Assembly (NCBI GenBank): GCA_944321955.1
Contig: CALUNG010000006.1
Location: 49,748-113,747 of the forward strand
Source of the DNA: an uncultured Alistipes sp.
GTDB lineage: Bacteria; Bacteroidota; Bacteroidia; Bacteroidales; Rikenellaceae
Length of the DNA: 64,000 nucleotides
Direction of reading: 5' to 3'
Both the position numbers and the translations under genes were made by a program. Of this stretch, positions 8,082 to 16,263 are shown in pieces. Each line of letters begins with the position of its first letter. Within the stretch, counting starts at the first letter, position 1. The notes below the pieces were generated by a model. The model saw only the letters and a list, made by a program, of their open reading frames with translations. It did no database searches and was not told the origin of the DNA.

Positions 8082-8657
8082 TCACAACAGACCCGCCTCG
8101 TAATATATGACGATCTGTTCGATCATGCGGTCGTCGCCGTCACGGTCATACTCGAGTTTGAGGTTGTTGCCGAACAATCGCGCTATCCCCTGCCAGAATC
8201 CCGCCACGAACCCTCCGCGCAGATCCTTGACTATCTGGTACGGTGTATACTCAGTCTCGCGGTCGATAAGCTTCACCAGCACCATGCCCTCGAATCGCGT
8301 CATGCGTTTCAATACGGGCGTATACTGCTCCTTGATACGCTTTTCGACGCCACGGATATATTCGCGCTGGGCCTTTTTCGTCGGCAGCTTGCGCAACTCC
8401 TCCTCCATGCCGCGCATCTCGGCACGGGCCGTCTTGGCTATCGGATAGACCTTCTTTACGGCGCGTACCAGGCGCTGGTATCGCCGCAGGTCGGCCTTGC
8501 GTGTAAACGTATAGATCGGCAACATGTGGATCGTAGCGATGGAATCGCCGTTTTCGACGGTCCACTCCTGGTACATGAAGCCGCGACCGCCCTGTCCGAA
8601 TGCCGTCGGAACAAGACATACAGTCATGAATACTATGGCCAATATGAACCTTTTCAT
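8082..8657 (-). CDS. DUF4294 family protein
   Basis: This 191-residue protein has a signal peptide (about 1-21, ending AFGQ). It is followed by a basic, helical region typical of the Bacteroidetes-specific DUF4294 family: LPIYTFTRKADLRRYQRLVRAVKKVYP, then a FVAGFWQGIARLFGNNLKLEYD segment. No enzymatic motif is visible and the function is unknown. The start at 8657 (MKRFILAIVFM) gives a clean signal peptide; an upstream start would place the promoter palindrome in the coding region. It diverges from the thioesterase gene. Confidence 0.85.
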   Translation of the reverse strand: MKRFILAIVFMTVCLVPTAFGQGGRGFMYQEWTVENGDSIATIHMLPIYTFTRKADLRRYQRLVRAVKKVYPIAKTARAEMRGMEEELRKLPTKKAQREYIRGVEKRIKEQYTPVLKRMTRFEGMVLVKLIDRETEYTPYQIVKDLRGGFVAGFWQGIARLFGNNLKLEYDRDGDDRMIEQIVIYYEAGLL

Positions 8658-8679
8658 CGTTGCAGTCGATCGATATATT

Positions 8680-8701
8680 GGCAAAGATATATATCTTTGC
8701 C
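8680..8701. promoter_or_regulatory. Perfect palindrome carrying two overlapping divergent promoters
   Basis: Eleven-base arms GGCAAAGATAT and ATATCTTTGCC meet with no spacer. Each arm holds TATCTTTG, the -7 consensus: minus strand 8689-8682 for the DUF4294 gene and plus strand 8692-8699 for the thioesterase gene. Confidence 0.7.
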
Positions 8702-8746
8702 GAGAAATCGGCAAAAAAAGAGCCGTTTGTTAAATACCTACACCAA

Positions 8747-9121
8747 ATGCTCAAGACAGGATTATCTTATACAAGCCGCACGACGGTATGTGCGGCAAAC
8801 ACCGCAAAAGCCATCGGATCTGGCGATATGGAGGTTTTCGCTACGCCGGCGATGATCGCACTTATGGAGAACGCAGCCATGTCAGCCGTAGCCGGCGTCC
8901 TGCCGGAAGGCTCGTCGACCGTAGGAGCCGAGATGAACGTATCGCACATCAAGCCTTCGGGTTTGGGAGCAGAAATCGCCGCTACGGCAGTCCTGACAGC
9001 CATCGATGGCCGCAAGTTGACATTCAACGTGGGTGCATCGGACAGCCAGGGCATGATCGGAGAGGGCGTACATGTACGCTACGTTGTCGACCGCGAACGC
9101 TTCATGGCCAAAGTTCGTTAG
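8747..9121 (+). CDS. FlK-like hot-dog thioesterase
   Basis: This 124-residue single-domain hot-dog protein resembles fluoroacetyl-CoA thioesterase FlK. The catalytic trio is visible as Thr33 (FATPAM), Glu41 (LMENAAM) and His67 (NVSHIKPSG). The spacings of 8 and 26 residues match Thr42, Glu50 and His76 of FlK. It should hydrolyse a small acyl-CoA in the cytoplasm, but the substrate is unknown, and no Phe lid equivalent is obvious. The ATG at 8747 fits the family length. It is 7 bp upstream of an EamA transporter gene, so the two form an operon, possibly hydrolysing and then exporting an unwanted acid. Confidence 0.88.
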   Translation: MLKTGLSYTSRTTVCAANTAKAIGSGDMEVFATPAMIALMENAAMSAVAGVLPEGSSTVGAEMNVSHIKPSGLGAEIAATAVLTAIDGRKLTFNVGASDSQGMIGEGVHVRYVVDRERFMAKVR

Positions 9122-9128
9122 ACCGACA

Positions 9129-10046
9129 ATGAAAGCAAGCGTCAAAGGCTCCATCTGCGGCATAATCGCGGCCGTCAGCTACGGAACCAACCCTCTGGGG
9201 GCATTGTTCCTGTACGAACAGGGCATAAACGCAAACTCCGTACTATTCTACCGGTTCACGCTTGCCGTGGCTATCCTCGGCATCATAATGCTCGCTACCG
9301 GAAAGCCGTTCCGCATAAACCGTCGGCAGGCAGCCGTAACCATGATACTCGGCATACTGTTCGGTATCTCATCCATGAGCCTCTTCACCAGCTTCTACCA
9401 CATGGATGCGGGCATAGCCTGTACGCTTCTGTTCGTATACCCCATCATGGTGGCCGTAATCATGGCTCTGTTCTTTCACGAAAAGATCACCGCCGCCACA
9501 GTGCTCTCGATCGTACTTGCATTATCAGGAATAGGACTTCTGTACAAAGGGCCCGGAAACGTCTCGCTCAGCGGTGCCGGTGTGGCACTGGTCATGCTGT
9601 CGGCACTTTCGTACGCCCTGTACATAGTACTGGTAAACCGTTCATCGCTCGGCATGCCGGCCGTCAAGCTATCGTTCTACGTAATGATATTCTGTGTGCT
9701 TACCATCACCGCATGTTCGCTGTTCGACGATAAAGGAAAGTTGCAGATGCTGACTACTCCGTCGATGTGGGGATTCGCACTGATGCTGGCATGCGTACCG
9801 ACGGTCATATCGCTGATAATGATGACCCTGTCGGTAAAATACATCGGCTCGACACCCACGGCAATCATGGGAGCGCTCGAACCGTTGACGGCCGTAATAA
9901 TAGGCATTACCGTCTTCGGCGAGACATTCACCGCACAACTGGCAACAGGCATAGTGTTAATACTCGCCGCCGTGATCACGATCATCAGCGCCCGGTCGAT
10001 ACACTGGCGCTGGCATCCGCACCTGCGTCACTGGAAATTCAAATAA
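9129..10046 (+). CDS. EamA/DMT-family transporter
   Basis: This 305-residue protein has about ten transmembrane segments in two EamA repeats: GIIAAVSYGTNPLGALFLY near the start and LVMLSALSYALYIVLVNR in the middle, with the GALEPLTAVIIGITVFGE motif near the C-terminus. It is an inner-membrane exporter of unknown substrate. The gene starts 7 bp after the FlK-like thioesterase and shares its promoter. The ATG at 9129 is used; upstream in-frame codons overlap the thioesterase. Confidence 0.9.
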   Translation: MKASVKGSICGIIAAVSYGTNPLGALFLYEQGINANSVLFYRFTLAVAILGIIMLATGKPFRINRRQAAVTMILGILFGISSMSLFTSFYHMDAGIACTLLFVYPIMVAVIMALFFHEKITAATVLSIVLALSGIGLLYKGPGNVSLSGAGVALVMLSALSYALYIVLVNRSSLGMPAVKLSFYVMIFCVLTITACSLFDDKGKLQMLTTPSMWGFALMLACVPTVISLIMMTLSVKYIGSTPTAIMGALEPLTAVIIGITVFGETFTAQLATGIVLILAAVITIISARSIHWRWHPHLRHWKFK

Positions 10047-10082
10047 AAAACCGGAGGCTTTCTTGTAAAGTCTCCGGTTTTT
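10046..10082. terminator. Bidirectional terminator
   Basis: AAAAACCGGAG pairs with CTCCGGTTTTT, with further pairing of GCTTT with AAAGT across a 5-nt loop. It lies between the EamA gene and the convergent esterase gene. Confidence 0.85.
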
Positions 10083-10099
10083 ATCATGCCGTTAGTGCA

Positions 10100-10963
10100 C
10101 TACAACTCGTCGAGCCAGCGCAGCAACAGATTCTGCCACTCCTTCTGATACGAGAACCTGTCATAGTTTCCCCAACCGTGGCCGCCCGAAGGGAATACGT
10201 ACATCGAGGCCTTGACTCCGTAATATTTCAGGGCTGCATAGTACATAGCCGCACCGGCAGCCGGCACCGTACGGTCGTCATCGCTGAGCAGGAGTATGGT
10301 CGGCGGCGTCTTCTCGGTAACGCACTTATCCATGGAGTAAGCTTCGCTCTCGCTCTCGGTACGGTCACGGCCCAGCAGGTTGTTGAACGTTCCTATATGA
10401 GTCGTATAGTTGTTGGCCGTAATGACGGGATAAAAGAGTATGGAAAAGTCGGGTTTATCCTCATCAGCCGCGAAGTTGGATGTATAGGCCGCAAGATGTC
10501 CGCCGGCCGAGAATCCCATGATGCCGACCTTGTGCGGGTCCACACCATATTTCGCGGCATCGCGACGGATAATGCGCAACGCTTCGATCGCGTCCTCCAG
10601 AGGCACCTCCTTGTGTCCGTTCGGAAGACGGTACTTGAGAACGAATCCGGCAATACCGTTCTTGGCAAGCCACTGCGCCATGAGGAAGCCCTCCTGATCC
10701 ATCGACAACTGGCCGTAACCGCCGCCCGGACAGATGACAACGGCCTGTCCCGTGGCCTTTGCCTTGTCGGCATTGTAGACGAATAACTCCGCCGAGGTCG
10801 TATTCATCAGGCGGTACGGATTCTGATTGTACTCCTCGCCCGTCAGTTCGTTCGAATGCGGAGCCGTGGAGTTGTCCCAAATCTTTATCGAGCTGTCCTG
10901 CTCGTACTGTGCATAGCCTGTCATTGTCATGAGCGCCATTGCCAAAGTCAGTAGTTTTTTCAT
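10100..10963 (-). CDS. Secreted alpha/beta hydrolase (acetyl-esterase/BD-FAE type)
   Basis: This 287-residue protein begins with a signal peptide (about 1-19, ending GYAQ). The fold shows the oxyanion loop CPGGGYG (79-85), the nucleophile elbow GFSAGG with Ser152, the acid in LLLSDDDRTVP (about Asp230) and the histidine in PSGGHGWG (His262). This is the bifunctional feruloyl/acetyl-xylan esterase pattern, so it probably removes acyl groups from plant or mucin glycans in the periplasm or outside the cell. It starts 18 bp after leuS and is probably read from the leuS promoter, which is an odd pairing. Confidence 0.9.
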   Translation of the reverse strand: MKKLLTLAMALMTMTGYAQYEQDSSIKIWDNSTAPHSNELTGEEYNQNPYRLMNTTSAELFVYNADKAKATGQAVVICPGGGYGQLSMDQEGFLMAQWLAKNGIAGFVLKYRLPNGHKEVPLEDAIEALRIIRRDAAKYGVDPHKVGIMGFSAGGHLAAYTSNFAADEDKPDFSILFYPVITANNYTTHIGTFNNLLGRDRTESESEAYSMDKCVTEKTPPTILLLSDDDRTVPAAGAAMYYAALKYYGVKASMYVFPSGGHGWGNYDRFSYQKEWQNLLLRWLDEL

Positions 10964-10981
10964 ATCGTTTTCAAGGTTGTT

Positions 10982-13720
10982 TTACTTTACAAGGTTGATG
11001 ATCTTGCCCGGAACGACGATGATCTTCTTGGGTGCGGCTCCCTCGAGCCACTTCTGCGCCTCGGGCGTAGTCACTATATCGGCAGAAATGTCCGCAACCG
11101 TAGCAGACAACGGATACTCCTTCTTGAAGCGCACCTTGCCGTTGACGGAAACCGGATACTCGAACGCACTCTCGACAAGATACTTTTCGTCATACTCGGG
11201 ATAACGCGCATCACATACCGTAGTGTTGTGACCGGCCAACGACCACAGCTCCTCGGCTATGTGCGGAGCGAACGGAGATATCAAAACCGTAAGAGGCTCC
11301 AGAATATCACGCTTGTGGCACTCTCCGAGCTCGTTGAGGCATATCATGAACGCAGCTACCGAGGTGTTGAACGAAAAGTTCTCGATATCTTCGCGAACCT
11401 TCTTTATGGTCTTGTGCAGAGTCTTCAGTTCCTTGTCGGTAGCCTTGTCGTCGTTCAACGCGAAGTTACCCTCACGGTCGAAGAACAGACGCCAGAACTT
11501 GCGCAGGAATTTGTGAACGCCGTCTATGCCGTTGGTATCCCACGGCTTGGACTGTTCGAGAGGTCCGAGGAACATCTCGTACATGCGCAACGTGTCGGCT
11601 CCGTACTGGTCGACGATATAATCGGGATTGACCACGTTGAACATCGACTTCGACATCTTCTCGATAGCCCATCCGCAGGTGTATTTGCCATCCTCGAGAA
11701 TGAACTCCGCATCGGCGAACTCGGGGCGCCATGCGCGGAATGCCTCGAGGTCGAGCTGGTCGTTGCGAACGATATTCACGTCGACGTGAATCTCCTGTGT
11801 CTCGTAATTTTTCTTCAGGCCGGCCGACACGAATGTGTTGGTACCCACGACACGGTAAACGAAATTGGAACGGCCCTGGATCATTCCCTGATTCACCAGT
11901 TTCTTGAACGGTTCGGGTTCGCAGACGTATCCGAGGTCATAGAGGAACATGTTCCAGAAACGCGAATACATGAGGTGTCCCGTAGCGTGCTCGATGCCTC
12001 CGACATAGAGGTCGACGTTGCGCCAGTACTCGTCCGCCTCACGGCCGACAAGAGCCTTGTCGTTGTGGGGATCCATATATCGCAGGTAGTATGCCGACGA
12101 TCCGGCGAATCCGGGCATGGTCGATGTCTCGTACCGCCATCCCTTGACACGCGCCAAAGGCGGTTCGCCCTGCTCCGTAGGACCGAAATTCTCGATCGGC
12201 GGCAACTCCAGAGGAAGGTCCTTCTCATCGAGCGGACGAGCGATGTCGTTCTCGTAATATATCGGGAACGGCTCGCCCCAGTAACGCTGGCGCGAGAATA
12301 TGGCATCACGCAGGCGGTAGTTCACGATACGGCGGCCGATGCCGCGGTTTTCAACCTCTTCGAACATGAACTTTATCGCCTCCTTGACATCCATGCCGTC
12401 GAGGAACTCCGAATTTATCATTTTGCCCTCCTTGGCGTCGTACGAAGAGACGGAGAGATCGCCACCGGCAACCACGGGAACGATGTCGAGACCGAAATGA
12501 CGGGCAAAGGCGTAGTCGCGCGAATCGTGTGCCGGCACGGCCATGATGGCACCGGTACCGTATCCGGCCAGCACGTAATCCGAAACGTAAATCGGTATGC
12601 GTTTGCCGCTGAAGGGATTTATGGCATACGAACCTGTAGCCACACCGCTCACGCGTTTGGTCTCGGCCATACGTTCACGCTCCGAACGTTTCTTGGTCTG
12701 TTCGACATACTCCTCGACGGCAGCACGATTCTCTTCAGTGGTCAGTTCCGAAAGCCACTCGTGCTCCGGTGCGATGACCATGAACGTCACGCCGTATATC
12801 GTATCGGGACGCGTCGTGAAGATCTCCAGCTTGCGGTCGCTGCCGACAATATCGAAGAACATCTGTGCTCCCACCGAACGGCCGATCCAGTTGCGCTGTA
12901 TCTCCTTGAGCGAATCGCTCCACTCGAGGCTCTCCAGGCCGTCAAGCATGCGCTGCGCATACGCCGTAACACGAAGCAGCCACTGCTTCATGCGTTTCTG
13001 TACCACGGGGTAACCGCCGCGTACCGAAAGGCCGTCCTTAACCTCGTCGTTGGCCAGAACGGTACCGAGCTTCGGACACCAGTTGACCATGGTGTCGGCA
13101 CGGAAAGCTATGCGGTAATTCTGCAGCGTCTGCTCCTTCTGCACCTCGGACATCGCACGCCAGTCGTCGGCCGTGAACGTCATCTCTGTAGTACAGGCAG
13201 CATCGACATCGGCCGTACCGCTCTTTTCGAAGGCTGCCACCAGCTTCTCGATCGGCTCGGCCTTCTGTACACGACGATCGTAATAGTGCGAGAACATCTT
13301 GAGGAACGCCCACTGCGTCCATTTATAGTACGACGGATCGCACGTACGCACCTCGCGGTCCCAGTCAAAACAGAATCCTATCTTGTCCAGCTGCTCGCGG
13401 TAACGTGCTATGTTGCGTTCAGTCGTGACGGCCGGATGCTGCCCGGTCTGTATGGCATACTGCTCGGCAGGAAGTCCGAATGCGTCGTATCCCATCGGAT
13501 GAAGCACGTTGAATCCGCACGAACGCTTGTAACGCGAATAGATGTCGGATGCTATGTATCCGAGCGGATGGCCTACATGCAGACCGGCCCCCGACGGGTA
13601 TGGGAACATGTCCAGAACGTAGTACTTGGGACGCGACGGATCGATCTCGACGTGATAGGTCTTGTCCTCCTTCCAGCGGCGCTGCCACTTGGCCTCTATC
13701 TCCTTGAAATTGTATTCCAT
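10982..13720 (-). CDS. leuS: Leucyl-tRNA synthetase
   Basis: This 912-residue class I aminoacyl-tRNA synthetase charges tRNA-Leu. The HIGH signature is [10 protein letters not shown] near the N-terminus. The CP1 editing domain lies in the middle ([18 protein letters not shown]-type segment around [15 protein letters not shown]), KMSKS is intact in EKMSKSMFN, and the anticodon-binding domain is C-terminal. The ATG at 13720 ([12 protein letters not shown]) is the family start. A TAATTTTG promoter element lies about 36 bp upstream. Confidence 0.99.
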   Translation of the reverse strand: MEYNFKEIEAKWQRRWKEDKTYHVEIDPSRPKYYVLDMFPYPSGAGLHVGHPLGYIASDIYSRYKRSCGFNVLHPMGYDAFGLPAEQYAIQTGQHPAVTTERNIARYREQLDKIGFCFDWDREVRTCDPSYYKWTQWAFLKMFSHYYDRRVQKAEPIEKLVAAFEKSGTADVDAACTTEMTFTADDWRAMSEVQKEQTLQNYRIAFRADTMVNWCPKLGTVLANDEVKDGLSVRGGYPVVQKRMKQWLLRVTAYAQRMLDGLESLEWSDSLKEIQRNWIGRSVGAQMFFDIVGSDRKLEIFTTRPDTIYGVTFMVIAPEHEWLSELTTEENRAAVEEYVEQTKKRSERERMAETKRVSGVATGSYAINPFSGKRIPIYVSDYVLAGYGTGAIMAVPAHDSRDYAFARHFGLDIVPVVAGGDLSVSSYDAKEGKMINSEFLDGMDVKEAIKFMFEEVENRGIGRRIVNYRLRDAIFSRQRYWGEPFPIYYENDIARPLDEKDLPLELPPIENFGPTEQGEPPLARVKGWRYETSTMPGFAGSSAYYLRYMDPHNDKALVGREADEYWRNVDLYVGGIEHATGHLMYSRFWNMFLYDLGYVCEPEPFKKLVNQGMIQGRSNFVYRVVGTNTFVSAGLKKNYETQEIHVDVNIVRNDQLDLEAFRAWRPEFADAEFILEDGKYTCGWAIEKMSKSMFNVVNPDYIVDQYGADTLRMYEMFLGPLEQSKPWDTNGIDGVHKFLRKFWRLFFDREGNFALNDDKATDKELKTLHKTIKKVREDIENFSFNTSVAAFMICLNELGECHKRDILEPLTVLISPFAPHIAEELWSLAGHNTTVCDARYPEYDEKYLVESAFEYPVSVNGKVRFKKEYPLSATVADISADIVTTPEAQKWLEGAAPKKIIVVPGKIINLVK

Positions 13721-13756
13721 GCTGTTTGCGGAAAATTTGCATTTGTTAATTTCCGA

Positions 13757-13764
13757 CAAAATTA
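13757..13764 (-). promoter_or_regulatory. -7 element of the leuS promoter
   Basis: TAATTTTG on the minus strand, predicted start near 13752, leader of about 32 nt. Confidence 0.6.
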
Positions 13765-13838
13765 ATAAAAAACATCAGTTTGGTGCTGTAATGCGGCGAG
13801 AAATACGCAAAAACCGATATTTACGGCCGTTCGAAAAG

Positions 13839-13873
13839 AGATGGCCCCGCTTCAGTACGAAGCAGGGCCATCT
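13839..13873 (-). terminator. Terminator after the membrane protein gene
   Basis: AGATGGCCC-c-GCTTC pairs with GAAGC-a-GGGCCATCT around a 5-nt loop. On the minus strand it is followed by a CTTTT run. It separates the membrane protein gene from the leuS promoter. Confidence 0.8.
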
Positions 13874-13895
13874 TTAAGGTCGAATTGACCTGCGG

Positions 13896-15167
13896 TCAGT
13901 TGCGTTTGAACACGAGCAAGGCCTCGACCTTTGCATCCCTGTCGAAATCCTCGGGCTGCAACTTTATTTCGCTGTTTGTCGAGCTCAAAGCCTCGCACTT
14001 CTTGCGGCCCTGTTCGGTCAACAGTTTCGTTTCATCGCCGAGAATAACATTGGCACCGTCGCACGTTACGCTTACATAATAGCCGGCAGGACTCTCGCCC
14101 ATCTCGTCGTACATGGCCGTCATCTCGACACCCTTCTTCTTACCGGCCTCTCGCAACGGCATGGTCGGACATACACCGTTGGACAGCGATACGCGCGGTG
14201 AATATACGGTAACGGACGCTATCTCGGACGATGCCGCAGTAGCAGTGAATACGGCAACCTTCTCATCGTTCATCCAGAGCGTATAGTCATATATGCCTGC
14301 CTCGGCATAACGGTCGTCGGATGCCTTCTTCTCGACGCGGTTGTAAAGGCCTTCACCGGATGCGGAGTTGTCGGCGAACGGCTTGCCGAAGACCAGCGAA
14401 CCTATGCCGTTTTCGGTAACGACAAACGTCTGCACGCCACCGGTCGTACGGCCAAGATGGAATCCCGACACTACCAGCAGACTGCCCACAACTACATATG
14501 CCACTGCCAGCACGGTGCTGATGATCGGGCTGCGGAAAGCACGGAAAAAGACGCCGATCGAGGAACGTACCGATGCCAGGCGTCCGGCGGGTTTCTGTTC
14601 GCCCTGACCCTCCGCAGTTTCGGTTTTGTCCGCCATATCGTCGGTTTCGGGTTCGGCGGCAGGTACATCAACGTTGCCCATCTTGCGGTAGCGGAGTCCG
14701 TACCATACCACGCCCAATGCCATGGCGGCGATCAACAGATAAGGCAGCAGGAAAGCACCGACGGCAAGTATGAGATAGAGGATATAGTATACGATGGCAT
14801 AAGATATCAAGGCTCCGGCTATCGGCATCATGAACAGCAACATGATCTGATAGATGCAGCCGTTCATGTGGTTCTTGTCGACTACCTTCCCGTCGGAATC
14901 AACGGTAACCTCGACAACATCTTCCGTAAACAGTTGCTTCACGCCGTGATACAGACCATAGCAGCCGCCTATGAAGGCAAAGGGATAAAACAGGACACGA
15001 AGCCATGTGTGGTCGGTAAACATGTTACCGGTCAACGGATTGGCAAACTTCACGTCTCCGAACAATACGGCGACGATCGAGGCGACGGCCGCCAACGACA
15101 TCAATACGAGCGCTACCAGCGCGAATAGCTTGTCGGTTCGGGCCGGCATAGAGGCGAATTTCTTCAT
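13896..15167 (-). CDS. Hypothetical membrane protein
   Basis: I do not recognise a named family. The 423-residue protein has an N-terminal hydrophobic helix (about 15-38), a second near 57-77, and two or three more between about 105 and 160. A charged, Glu/Asp-rich linker (about 168-200) follows, then a fifth or sixth helix near 213-237, and a soluble C-terminal domain of about 185 residues rich in beta-type sequence (QTFVVTENGIGSLVFGKPF). No catalytic motif is visible. It is transcribed alone, diverging from era. Confidence 0.7.
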   Translation of the reverse strand: MKKFASMPARTDKLFALVALVLMSLAAVASIVAVLFGDVKFANPLTGNMFTDHTWLRVLFYPFAFIGGCYGLYHGVKQLFTEDVVEVTVDSDGKVVDKNHMNGCIYQIMLLFMMPIAGALISYAIVYYILYLILAVGAFLLPYLLIAAMALGVVWYGLRYRKMGNVDVPAAEPETDDMADKTETAEGQGEQKPAGRLASVRSSIGVFFRAFRSPIISTVLAVAYVVVGSLLVVSGFHLGRTTGGVQTFVVTENGIGSLVFGKPFADNSASGEGLYNRVEKKASDDRYAEAGIYDYTLWMNDEKVAVFTATAASSEIASVTVYSPRVSLSNGVCPTMPLREAGKKKGVEMTAMYDEMGESPAGYYVSVTCDGANVILGDETKLLTEQGRKKCEALSSTNSEIKLQPEDFDRDAKVEALLVFKRN

Positions 15168-15315
15168 GCTTTATTGCGTTTGAGGTTGATAACTGAATGC
15201 GAATTTAACTAAAAAAGATTAATTTACGACAATACGAACATCAAATCTTGCCGACACACGAATATTAGATGTCGAAAACATGTGGCGGAAATTGAATTTT
15301 GAAACTATTTATTAC

Positions 15316-15323
15316 TACCTTTG
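15316..15323 (+). promoter_or_regulatory. -7 element of the era promoter
   Basis: TACCTTTG, with ATTG about 21 bp upstream as a weak -33. The predicted start is near 15328, about 18 nt before the era ATG. Confidence 0.6.
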
Positions 15324-15345
15324 CTCCATATATACTAAAGTACAG

Positions 15346-16227
15346 ATGCACAAATCGGGTTTCGTAAATATCATAGGCAATCCCAACGTCGGCAAATCGA
15401 CTCTCATGAACGCGCTGGTCGGGGAACGCCTTTCGATCATAACTTCCAAGGCCCAGACCACTCGCCACCGCATAATGGGCATAGTCAACGGCGACGACTT
15501 CCAGATAGTCTACTCCGATACGCCGGGCATACTCAAGCCGAGCTACAAACTTCAGGAGTCGATGATGAAGTTCGTCAAGGGAGCCGTCAGCGACGCCGAC
15601 GTGATCCTCTACGTCACCGACACCGTCGAGCAGAGCGACCGTTCGGCCGAGATAATCGACCGCATAGCAGCCAGCGGCATACCTACGATCGTCGTGATAA
15701 ACAAGATCGACCTTACCACCCCCGAAGCCCTCGAGGCTCTCGTCGAGAAGTGGCACACGATCCTGCCCAACGCTGAAATAGCCCCGGCATCGGCAAAGGA
15801 GGGCTTCAACATAGGCGGCATATTCGACTCGATACTGCGGCTTTTGCCCGAAGGCGAGCCATTCTATCCGAAGGATACGCTTACGGACAAGACACTGCGA
15901 TTTTTCGCTTCGGAGATCATACGTGAAAAGATCCTGCTAAATTACGACAAGGAGATACCTTACTGCTGCGAAATAGCCATTGACAGCTACAAGGAAGAGC
16001 CGACGATCGACCGTATTGCGGCCACGATATACGTTACCCGCGATTCGCAGAAGGGCATCGTCATAGGCCATCGCGGCGAGATGCTGAAGAAGGTCGGCAC
16101 ACAGGCCCGCCACGATCTCGAAAAATTCCTCGGCAAAAAGGTCTATCTCGAACTCTTCGTCAAGGTCGGCGGCGACTGGCGCAACGACGAACGTCAGCTG
16201 CGCAGGTTCGGATATGAACAGGATTAA
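15346..16227 (+). CDS. era: GTPase Era
   Basis: This 293-residue ribosome-assembly GTPase binds the 3' end of 16S rRNA during 30S maturation. The G domain has GNPNVGKST, the switch QTTRHRIMGI, DTPG and NKID. The C-terminal KH domain carries GIVIGHRGEMLKKVG. The ATG at 15346 (MHKSGFVNIIG) is used because upstream in-frame codons lie in the promoter. It leads an apparent operon with the TPR protein and MFS transporter downstream (gaps of 36 and 22 bp). Confidence 0.98.
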   Translation: MHKSGFVNIIGNPNVGKSTLMNALVGERLSIITSKAQTTRHRIMGIVNGDDFQIVYSDTPGILKPSYKLQESMMKFVKGAVSDADVILYVTDTVEQSDRSAEIIDRIAASGIPTIVVINKIDLTTPEALEALVEKWHTILPNAEIAPASAKEGFNIGGIFDSILRLLPEGEPFYPKDTLTDKTLRFFASEIIREKILLNYDKEIPYCCEIAIDSYKEEPTIDRIAATIYVTRDSQKGIVIGHRGEMLKKVGTQARHDLEKFLGKKVYLELFVKVGGDWRNDERQLRRFGYEQD

Positions 16228-16263
16228 ACAATTTTCAATGCCGCGGCAACGTTTCTACTCTCG

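Noticed and set aside
11228-13765. 845-codon plus-strand frame opposite leuS
   Set aside because: Antisense to an unmistakable leuS with intact HIGH and KMSKS motifs; the length is a by-product of GC-rich codon usage.
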